Assembly (NCBI GenBank): GCA_947372405.1
Contig: CANBTO010000428.1
Location: 1 to 5,119, forward strand
Direction: 5' to 3'
Source of the DNA: Verrucomicrobiaceae bacterium
GTDB lineage: Bacteria; Verrucomicrobiota; Verrucomicrobiae; Verrucomicrobiales; Akkermansiaceae
Length of the DNA: 5,119 nucleotides
The position numbers were made by a program, and so were the translations under genes. Shown here piece by piece: positions 1 through 5,119 of this stretch (the first letter of the stretch is position 1; each line of letters begins with the position of its first letter). The notes under the pieces are model-generated. The model was given only the letters and a program-made list of their open reading frames with translations, ran no database searches and was not told the DNA's origin.

Positions 1-38
1 CTTGCTCCGGACCGCCCGGAGGATCGGTCCCTGCCATC
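1..38. repeat. Partial copy of a dispersed palindromic repeat, cut by the window edge
   Basis: These 38 bases match positions 877-914 at 37 of 38 positions, and their first 34 bases match the reverse complement of 781-814 at 33 of 34. They are therefore one arm of the same element that is complete at 781-910. The rest of this copy would lie left of the window. The arm has its own small dyad, GGACCG (9-14) with CGGTCC (25-30), separated by ten bases. It lies 28 bases beyond the lipoprotein stop codon, so on the minus strand it could act as a 3' hairpin, but no T-run follows it. That it is dispersed genome-wide is inferred from three related arms within 1 kb. Confidence 0.8.
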
Positions 39-66
39 TGACCTAACCTCAATTCAGTTTCGACAC

Positions 67-600
67 TTATCGTTTGTCAGAAAAAACAGCGGAAGCAGCA
101 TCCAACATCCGAAGAATTCCTGTCGCACGTTTGATTTCTGATGGAGATCCCATGAGAAACATCCGCCTGGTTCGTGGTTCAGCCACGGCCTGGAAAGTCT
201 CATTTCGTGACACCAGTTTCATGGCCATGGCAGCCATATCCAAGTCCACCCATTTCACGGACACGAATTCCGTGTGAGGATCGCTCGCGGGCTGGTCCAG
301 TTCCTTGATTGTCGTGATCGCCCGTGCCAGAAGAGACTCATTTCGAGTTTGGATTTCGACAGACTCAACATCGTCTGCCACAGAAAATTGGATTTCATGA
401 TTCTCGTCAGAGAAGACTTGACGCAACCCGTTGACCACCTCCTTCGCTTTGACATACTTGATCTGGATTTGTTGGGTGGTAGCCACGCCCGAGCCGTTCG
501 ATAACTGGTTGGATTTCTCATGACATCCAGCAAGCAACCCGATGATCAAGTTGAAGATGAAAAATTCCTGCCGCATCTCAAGTTCAAACACCGGCATCAT
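67..600 (-). CDS. Predicted lipoprotein with two secretin N-domain-like half-repeats
   Basis: The product is 177 residues. Residues 10-25 are hydrophobic and end in a lipobox, LLAGC, with Cys26 as the likely lipidated residue, so the protein is probably membrane-anchored and faces the periplasm. A start at Met9 (base 576) would give a more normal 17-residue signal with a basic residue near its start. The first ATG (600) adds an acidic leader that fits poorly, and neither start has a clear Shine-Dalgarno sequence. The mature part shows two similar units of about 58 residues (44-102 and 111-167). Each has a strand, a helix, and a closing stretch of the type 'IQTRNESLLARAITTIKELD' or 'AVAEPRTRRMFLMGSP' followed by a helix ending in LD. 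This resembles the small N-domains of secretins (GspD/PilQ, Secretin_N/NolW type). No secretin pore domain follows. Base composition looks less GC-rich than in smc. A role as a secretin partner or decoy is a guess. I do not recognise a named gene. Confidence 0.75.
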   Translation of the reverse strand: MMPVFELEMRQEFFIFNLIIGLLAGCHEKSNQLSNGSGVATTQQIQIKYVKAKEVVNGLRQVFSDENHEIQFSVADDVESVEIQTRNESLLARAITTIKELDQPASDPHTEFVSVKWVDLDMAAMAMKLVSRNETFQAVAEPRTRRMFLMGSPSEIKRATGILRMLDAASAVFSDKR

Positions 601-780
601 GACAAATTGTCTGCCCTACATGACGGAAAGCCTATCCCGATGTCATGCGCAGTGCTCTTCCCCGGCTTGCGGATCGCCTCCGTCCAGGTTCGCGAAGCTC
701 CAATCCGGGCCGCCGCCAATGGGAGGCCGATGATTCCGGTCGGGCGCAATGATCATGCAGTCCAATGAATCACCGAAAGG
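601..780. other. Intergenic region upstream of the lipoprotein gene
   Basis: No convincing gene is present; the short open frames here look like random translations and have no recognisable protein character. Directly before the first ATG of the lipoprotein lies an 11-base dyad, GACAA-A-TTGTC (601-611). On the minus strand it is preceded by GTAGGGCA, where AGGG is a poorly spaced possible ribosome site. A small palindrome, ATGATCAT, lies at 749-756. I see no confident -10/-35 pair. The lipoprotein promoter presumably lies here, but the sequence does not show where. Confidence 0.4.
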
Positions 781-910
781 GCAGGGACCGATCCTCCGGG
801 CGGTCCGGCGCAAGGAACGGGAATGGAACGCCCATGAAGCTGCGGCAACTCCTTCATTGGGCCCTCATTCGCAACTCTTGCTCAGGACCGCCCGGAGGAT
901 CGGTCCCTGC
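781..910. repeat. 130-base near-palindromic hairpin element (REPIN/MITE-like)
   Basis: The outer 26 bases (781-806) are the exact reverse complement of 885-910. Aligning the arms 781-840 and 851-910 without gaps gives about 46 Watson-Crick pairs in 60, with further matched blocks at 810-814/877-881, 821-825/866-870 and 834-839/852-857. A ten-base loop remains at 841-850. Each outer arm also contains a GGACCG/CGGTCC mini-dyad. There is no open reading frame of its own and no transposase. The whole can form one long hairpin in DNA or RNA. A related arm recurs at 1-38, so it is a family of repeats rather than a one-off dyad. Paired REP sequences (REPIN) or a non-autonomous transposable element are the closest known categories. 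No flanking target-site duplication was identified. Confidence 0.8.
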
Positions 911-914
911 CATC
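877..914. repeat. Right arm of the hairpin element, direct repeat of 1-38
   Basis: This 38-base stretch equals positions 1-38 except for one base (A at 884 against C at 8). It forms the right arm of the 781-910 hairpin and runs four bases beyond its palindromic part (CATC). Since the match to the left-edge copy also includes these four bases, the element's boundary on this side is near 914. Confidence 0.75.
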
Positions 915-920
915 CATCAA

Positions 921-950
921 TCCTCTTTGCGCTCCTTTGCGTCTTTGCGG
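921..950. repeat. TTTGCG triple repeat, GCAAAG-type dispersed intergenic element
   Basis: TTTGCG occurs at 926-931, 936-941 and 944-949. On the minus strand this reads CCGCAAAGACGCAAAGGAGC followed by GCAAAGAGGA, which translates as the well-known spurious peptide NRKDAKERKED. Sequences of this type are widespread between genes in Verrucomicrobiota, Planctomycetota and other phyla, and often give rise to falsely predicted short proteins. Its function is unknown. It begins six bases after the end of the preceding hairpin element. Confidence 0.6.
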
Positions 951-1000
951 TTCAAAATTCTTTCTTTGTTACGCGTCCATCCGCGCCCCCCTAAAGCATT

Positions 1001-1042
1001 AGGGGTGGAGCGGGATCCACTCGGACCGTCCGCTCCACCCCT
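1001..1042. other. Perfect 13-bp inverted repeat downstream of smc, possible transcript end
   Basis: AGGGGTGGAGCGG (1001-1013) is exactly complementary to CCGCTCCACCCCT (1030-1042), with a 16-base spacer that can add a small inner TCC/GGA stem. It starts 40 bases past the smc stop codon, where a transcript end is expected. The stem is strong and GC-rich, but no T-run follows on either strand, so it is not a classical intrinsic terminator. It may protect the 3' end of the smc message, or be another repeat unit. Confidence 0.5.
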
Positions 1043-1082
1043 GGTTTCCCTCTCCTGTCTGGAGATCTTTTTTGTCAGCGCG

Positions 1083-4000
1083 TCACGCGTCGAGCCTGAG
1101 GGCGGCTTTCTGTGCGGCGGAGTTTGGATTGGCTCCGGACTTGGTGTCGTCGGCGTTGGTGAGGCGCATGCCGACGGGCTTGGAAACACCGAACTCCTCC
1201 ATGGTCACGCCATACATCACGTCGGCGCGGGCCATGGTGCGTTTGGAGTGGGTGACAATGATGAACTGCGAACGGTCGATGAACCGATCGAGCACCTTGA
1301 CGAAACGGTTGATGTTGGATTCGTCGAGCGGGGCGTCGAGCTCGTCGAGCACGCAGAACGGGCTGGGCTTGATCATGTAGATCGAGAACAACAGCGCGAC
1401 GGCGGTCATGGAGCGCTCGCCACCTGATAGAAGCGTGATCGACTGCAGCTTCTTGCCGGGCGGCTTGGCGGTGACCTCGATGCCGGATTCGAGCGGATCG
1501 TTCTCGTCCAACAAGGTGAGGTCGGCCTCGCCCTTCTCGCCGAAGAGCTCCTTGAACATCTCGCGGAAGTTGATTCTGACCTGGGCGAAGGTCTCGGAGA
1601 ACAGGCGCTGGGTTTCCGTGTTGATGCGGTCGATGACTTCGAGCAACTCGGCTTTCGAGGCGACGAGGTCGTCGTGCTGGTTCTTGAGGAAGTTGTAGCG
1701 TTCCTCGAGTTCCTCGAACTCCTCGATGGCGTCGAGGTTGACGGGGCCCATGGCATCGAGGCGACGCTTGATGTCGGTGACGATGGATTCGACGAAAGTC
1801 CAGTCCGGCTCGCCGGTCATGTCACCGGGGATCTCGATGTCGTCATCGCTGGTACCATCCACGACCATGGTGGGCATTTCCTCCTCTTCGGAGTTTTCGC
1901 CAGACTCCTCGCCGGCGACGATCACCTGGCGGCCGCCGCGGGATTGCAGGGCTTTCTGCGAGGCGATGCTGGCGAGCAGCGCGTGAGCGTCCGGCTCGAA
2001 GGTGGACAGGTCGATCTGATAACGCTCCTGGATCGAGTTGGTGAGGTTTTCCAACCGGAGGTCGAGCTTGGTAGCGGCGACTTCCTCACGGCCTTTCTGC
2101 TCGGCGACCTTCGCGTGATCACGGCGGACGGCGGCGAGCTGGGTCTCGGCGGTTTCGATGGCTTCTAACAAAACAGCACGGCCTTCGGAGCGGGTGTTGA
2201 TCTCGACTTGCAGGTCTTCGACTTCGGCGCGATGGGTCTCGCACTCTTCTGCAAGGCGGGCGTTTTCGGCGGTCGCTCCCTCGATGCGCTGGGTGAAGGC
2301 TTCGATTTCCGTCTCGCGGCGGATCGAGATTTCGCGGAGCTCCGAGAGGCGGGCTTCCATCGGTTTCTGCAGTTCCTCGGCGGATTGTTTCGAGCGGCGC
2401 TCGACGGCAAGGTCCGTGCGCAGTTCGTTGAGCGCGGCGCTGAGTTCCTGTTCACGATGCACCGCGGCGTCGGCCTCGGATTGCAAGCGGCGGTTCTCAC
2501 TTTCCAGCGACTCAAGGCGGTCGCGCGAGGATGCGAGTTCGCTCTCCAGATGCTCGCGGCTTTCGGCAGCGGCGCGTTCGCGGTTTTCGAGTTCACCACG
2601 TTCCCATCGGACGTTTTCCACCTTGGTCTCGAAGTTCTCCACCTCGCGGGTGGCGAGGCTGAGCTGGCCTTGCAGGGTCGAGAGTTCGACTTTCTGACGT
2701 TGCAGGCGCTCGCGTGAAACCTCGACTTCCTCGCGGAGGCGTTCGAGGTTCGCTTCGAGTTCGGTCACGCGGTTGCGCGCGGCCTCGTCGGCTTCTGTTA
2801 GCAAGGAAACCTCGGCTTCAAGGGCGCGGACTTCGTTGCGGAGTTCGAGCACGGAAGTGGTGCCTTCGGCGGTAGCGCCGCCGCGCAGCATGCCTTCACC
2901 GCTGAGCATCACGCCGGCGAGGGTGACGAAGGTCACGCCCGGATGATTGGCACGGAGACGCAGGGCGGTGGAGAGGTTCGGCACGATGAGCACGCGCTCT
3001 AACAAACGTTCGATGACTCCCGAAACACGTTTGTCGGACTTGATGCGATCCAGTGCCCAGGCGGTTGCTCCTTCCGGCAGCGCTTCCATCTGGGTGCCGG
3101 CGGAGTGCGGGACAAAGGTCTCCGGAAGAATGGCGGCGACACCTAGCTGTTTTTCGGTTAGACGGCCGATGATCGCCTCGGCGGCGGCCTGGTCATGGAC
3201 GAGCACGGCGTGCAGGTGCGTGCCAAGGGCGGCTTCGATCGCCCGGGCGCACGAGTTGTCAGCTTCGATGAACGAGGCGAGCGCACCGTGGATGGTCGGT
3301 TTGTATTGATCCGGATTCCCGAGGCCCTTCAACACGTTCTGCGTGCCTTTTTCAAAGCCCTCGCCGCTTTCCACCAGCTGGCGGACGGCCTGGAAACGGG
3401 CGGAGCGCTGGGCGAGAATCTTGTTCGACTCAACAGCGGCCGTGCGGGCCGCATCGAGGTCGCCGCGGGTGTGCTGATAGGCGCGCTCAGCGGATTGGAA
3501 GGCTTCTTCGAGATCGGCGAGCTGGGCACCGGTGGCTTCCACTTGCTCGGCGATGCGCGTGCGTTCGGCGCGGAATTCCTCAAGTTCGAGATTGAGGCGT
3601 TGTTCCTCATCGGCGAGCTGGCGGGCGCGTTCGCGGGTGCCTTCGAGTTGGGAGAGGGCGCTCTCGATCTTGGCCTGCATGGTGGCGATGATCGTCTGCG
3701 TGCGGTTCGCCTCGCCACGGATTTCGCGCAAGGCGGTTTCGATGCGTTCGCGTTCCTCGCGGGTGCCCTTGGTGCGGTCTTCGGCTTCGGCAAGCTGGAT
3801 TTCCTTCTCGGCGATGAGGCGGGTCAGTTGTTCCAACGATTCGTTGGCGGCGATGAAGTCGAATTCCTGTTGGGCGAGTTTTTCGCGGGTGGCGTAGATG
3901 TCCTCGTGGTTCTGGCGGATGCGGGATTCGAGCTCGGCTTTCCGCTCCTCGTTGAAAGCCATCCGGCCTTGCGCGGAGTTGAGCGCGTTCTTGTGCTCGT

Positions 4001-4871
4001 TGGAACGATGGCGGAGTTCGGCAAGTTCTCCTTCGAAGGTGCGTGCCGCTGCGCGGGCTTCGGATACCGCTTCTTCCTTCGCGGGAAGCTGGCGTTCGAG
4101 CTCGGTGTCGCGCACTTCGAGTCCTCTGATAGAAGTTAGAAGCTCATCGCGCTCGGCGGTGAGTTCGACGAATTTCTTGTGGCCGAGGTGCGTGTCGAGC
4201 ACGCGGGTGTCGGCTGCGAGCGCCTGATAGCGGCGGGCCTTGGCGACCTGGCGGCGCAGCGAGTTCATCCGGCGCTCTTGCTCGGCAAGCACATCGGAAA
4301 CGCGGAGCAGATTGGCCTCGGTGTATTCCAGTTTGCGAAGCGCTTCCTTTTTCTCGCGTTTGAATTTCGTAATGCCGGCGGCTTCTTCGAACACCGCGCG
4401 GCGTTCTTCGGGTTTGGAAGACAGGATCTGGTCGATCTGGCCTTGCGCCATGATCGAGTAAGCGGTGCGGCCGATGCCGGTGTCCATGAGCATGTCATGG
4501 ATGTCCTTGAGGCGGCATAGGGTGCCGTTGATCCGGTATTCCGAGCGGCCGTCGCGGAAAACCCGGCGGGTGAGCGCGACCTCATTGAAATCCACTTTGA
4601 GCGGCCCTTCGCAATCGGCCATCGTCAGGGTGACTTCCGCCATGCCGAGCGGCTTGCGTTTTTCGGTGCCGTTGAAGATGACGTCCGCCATTTCACCACC
4701 GCGCAGGGCCTTGGCCGAGGTTTCGCCGAGCACCCAGCGGATCGCATCGACCACGTTGGACTTGCCGCAGCCATTCGGGCCGACGATGCCGGTCACGCCT
4801 TCGGCGAATTCAAAGACGGTTTTGTCCGCAAAGGACTTGAAGCCGAGGATTTCGAGTGTTTTGAGATACAT
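1083..4871 (-). CDS. smc: Chromosome segregation ATPase SMC (condensin subunit)
   Basis: This 1262-residue protein is a full-length SMC, slightly longer than the usual 1150-1200. It dimerises and, with ScpA/ScpB, forms the ATP-driven ring that extrudes DNA loops and helps separate sister chromosomes on the nucleoid. The N-terminal head opens with MYLKTLEILGFKSFADKT, which fixes the start although no clear Shine-Dalgarno precedes it. Walker A is GPNGCGKS (31-38), the Q-loop region is MAQGQIDQIL (141-150), and the conserved PEERRAVFEEAAGI lies at 154-167. A coiled coil spans about 170-510, the hinge about 515-675 (IHGALASFIEAD, GG at 664-665), and the returning coil about 680-1095. The C-terminal head has the signature LSGGE (1148-1152), Walker B FCVLDELDAPLDE (1172-1184) and the H-loop IIVTHSK (His1208). 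All ATPase motifs are intact. Residues 988-1023 form an acidic insertion before the conserved GPVNLDAIEEFEELEERY. The last 25 or so residues are a variable tail. No scpA or scpB is adjacent. Confidence 0.98.
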   Translation of the reverse strand: MYLKTLEILGFKSFADKTVFEFAEGVTGIVGPNGCGKSNVVDAIRWVLGETSAKALRGGEMADVIFNGTEKRKPLGMAEVTLTMADCEGPLKVDFNEVALTRRVFRDGRSEYRINGTLCRLKDIHDMLMDTGIGRTAYSIMAQGQIDQILSSKPEERRAVFEEAAGITKFKREKKEALRKLEYTEANLLRVSDVLAEQERRMNSLRRQVAKARRYQALAADTRVLDTHLGHKKFVELTAERDELLTSIRGLEVRDTELERQLPAKEEAVSEARAAARTFEGELAELRHRSNEHKNALNSAQGRMAFNEERKAELESRIRQNHEDIYATREKLAQQEFDFIAANESLEQLTRLIAEKEIQLAEAEDRTKGTREERERIETALREIRGEANRTQTIIATMQAKIESALSQLEGTRERARQLADEEQRLNLELEEFRAERTRIAEQVEATGAQLADLEEAFQSAERAYQHTRGDLDAARTAAVESNKILAQRSARFQAVRQLVESGEGFEKGTQNVLKGLGNPDQYKPTIHGALASFIEADNSCARAIEAALGTHLHAVLVHDQAAAEAIIGRLTEKQLGVAAILPETFVPHSAGTQMEALPEGATAWALDRIKSDKRVSGVIERLLERVLIVPNLSTALRLRANHPGVTFVTLAGVMLSGEGMLRGGATAEGTTSVLELRNEVRALEAEVSLLTEADEAARNRVTELEANLERLREEVEVSRERLQRQKVELSTLQGQLSLATREVENFETKVENVRWERGELENRERAAAESREHLESELASSRDRLESLESENRRLQSEADAAVHREQELSAALNELRTDLAVERRSKQSAEELQKPMEARLSELREISIRRETEIEAFTQRIEGATAENARLAEECETHRAEVEDLQVEINTRSEGRAVLLEAIETAETQLAAVRRDHAKVAEQKGREEVAATKLDLRLENLTNSIQERYQIDLSTFEPDAHALLASIASQKALQSRGGRQVIVAGEESGENSEEEEMPTMVVDGTSDDDIEIPGDMTGEPDWTFVESIVTDIKRRLDAMGPVNLDAIEEFEELEERYNFLKNQHDDLVASKAELLEVIDRINTETQRLFSETFAQVRINFREMFKELFGEKGEADLTLLDENDPLESGIEVTAKPPGKKLQSITLLSGGERSMTAVALLFSIYMIKPSPFCVLDELDAPLDESNINRFVKVLDRFIDRSQFIIVTHSKRTMARADVMYGVTMEEFGVSKPVGMRLTNADDTKSGANPNSAAQKAALRLDA

Positions 4872-4918
4872 GCAGACAGGACGTTAGGTTCCGCCCGAGA
4901 GGGAAGTGGGCGTTCGGA

Positions 4919-4947
4919 AAGCTAGTCCCCTTCCCGGCCGTCTGCAA
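4919..4947 (-). promoter_or_regulatory. Weak sigma-70-like promoter candidate for smc
   Basis: On the minus strand TTGCAG (4947-4942) is followed after 17 bases by TAGCTT (4924-4919). The -35 matches the consensus at four of six positions and the -10 at only three of six, so support is thin. It lies after the terminator that closes the upstream transcript, and would give a leader of about 40 bases before the smc ATG. It is the best-spaced pair I could find between the terminator and smc. Confidence 0.25.
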
Positions 4948-4959
4948 CGATTGAGGAGA

Positions 4960-4983
4960 AACCATACCGCATGAGGTATGGTT
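4960..4983. promoter_or_regulatory. Perfect 9-bp hairpin upstream of smc
   Basis: AACCATACC (4960-4968) and GGTATGGTT (4975-4983) are exact reverse complements with a six-base loop. No T-run follows on either strand, so it is not a terminator by itself. It sits between the upstream terminator and the smc promoter candidate, where a protein operator or a barrier to read-through could lie. Part of it, TATGGT (4977-4982), can alternatively pair with ACCATA (4999-5004) in the terminator hairpin next to it. Confidence 0.4.
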
Positions 4984-4989
4984 CATAAC

Positions 4990-5014
4990 AAAAAAGCACC
5001 ATATCTTGTGCTTT
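4990..5014 (-). terminator. Intrinsic terminator of the transcript entering from the right
   Basis: Read on the minus strand, AAAGCAC (5014-5008), an eight-base loop and GTGCTTT (4999-4993) form a 7-bp stem. The stem runs into a six-T stretch (4995-4990), only half of which lies beyond the stem. It lies 15 bases after a TAA (5031-5029) that could end an upstream reading frame, and about 120 bases before smc. Its orientation implies that a minus-strand gene or RNA ends here and that smc needs its own promoter. Confidence 0.6.
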
Positions 5015-5119
5015 CCGATCCTTCAGGTTTACGAACCACTTTGCAGGGAAGCCCGGACCACACTGGCGAAGTGAGCCGCCGGATGCCGTGCTTGAACCTT
5101 GAAGCGCCGCCAACTAGTG
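5015..5119 (-). other. 3' end of an unidentified minus-strand gene or structured RNA
   Basis: The terminator just beyond this stretch implies a transcript whose 3' part lies here. Two readings are possible. One is a protein tail of 29 codons ending at TAA (5031-5029) with the sequence ASVVRASLQSGS at its end. The other is a structured RNA: CTTCAAGGTT (5104-5095) pairs with AACCTGAAG (5029-5021), nine pairs with one bulged base, enclosing about 65 bases and followed by the terminator hairpin. I matched neither reading to a known family. SRP RNA, RNase P RNA, tmRNA and tRNA signatures are absent. A 63-codon frame reading through (5113-4922, TTG start) would cross the terminator and is unlikely to be a gene. 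Confidence 0.35.

Noticed and set aside
1051..1073. Plus-strand hairpin TCTCC/GGAGA followed by TCTTTTTT, resembling a terminator
   Set aside because: The stem is only 5 bp and no plus-strand gene precedes it; smc is read in the opposite direction here.
917..1189. Minus-strand open frame ending in NRKDAKERKED
   Set aside because: This peptide is the known translation artefact of GCAAAG-type repeats, and the frame overlaps the smc 3' end.
765..1427. Plus-strand open frame of 220 codons across the intergenic repeats
   Set aside because: It translates the hairpin element, the TTTGCG repeat and the 3' end of smc in sequence, so it has no unified protein character.
1674..2717. Plus-strand open frames antisense to smc (1674-2168, 2158-2697, 2208-2717)
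   Set aside because: They are by-products of GC-rich coiled-coil coding on the other strand, with Ser/Arg-rich or low-complexity translations and no recognisable family.
3195..4139. Plus-strand open frame of 314 codons antisense to smc
   Set aside because: It lies wholly inside smc, is rich in Phe/Gly/Leu/Ala runs as expected from the reverse of coiled-coil codons, and shows no domain. The smc frame carries all conserved motifs.
5021..5104. Possible SRP, RNase P, tmRNA or cobalamin/c-di-GMP riboswitch sequence
   Set aside because: Short resemblances such as GTCCGGGCT exist, but the defining conserved blocks of each family (for example the SRP GGAAGG-AGCAG loop) are missing on both strands.
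4922..5113. Minus-strand open frame of 63 codons with TTG start before smc
   Set aside because: It contains the terminator hairpin with its T-run and the 9-bp hairpin, uses a non-ATG start with no ribosome site, and has no recognisable domain.

Overview
The window is most likely a piece of a chromosome from a Verrucomicrobiota-like bacterium with fairly high GC. This is an inference from three things: the style of the SMC protein, the intergenic repeats (including a GCAAAGACGCAAAG-type element common between genes in Verrucomicrobiota, Planctomycetota and some other phyla), and weak or absent Shine-Dalgarno sequences. No rRNA or other decisive phylogenetic marker is present.

Layout, left to right. 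Positions 1-38 are the end of a dispersed palindromic repeat. Positions 67-600 (minus strand) encode a small predicted lipoprotein with two half-repeats resembling secretin N-domains. Positions 601-1082 hold no gene. They contain a 130-base hairpin element (781-910) related to the repeat at 1-38, a triple TTTGCG repeat (921-950), and a perfect 13-bp inverted repeat (1001-1042) just after the end of smc. Positions 1083-4871 (minus strand) are a complete smc gene of 1262 codons. Positions 4872-5119 carry a weak smc promoter candidate, a perfect 9-bp hairpin, and a minus-strand intrinsic terminator that ends a transcript entering from the right. The nature of that transcript, protein tail or structured RNA, is unresolved.

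Functionally, smc encodes the ATPase of the chromosome-organising condensin. It appears to be its own transcription unit, bounded by a terminator upstream and an inverted repeat downstream. Its usual partners scpA and scpB are not in the window. The lipoprotein gene lies on the same strand 482 bases further on but is isolated from smc by the repeats, so no joint function is implied. No mobile element with a transposase, CRISPR array, tRNA or rRNA was found. I see no multi-gene novel system. The least familiar items are the stand-alone lipoprotein flanked by repeat copies, the acidic insertion in SMC, and the structured region at the right edge.
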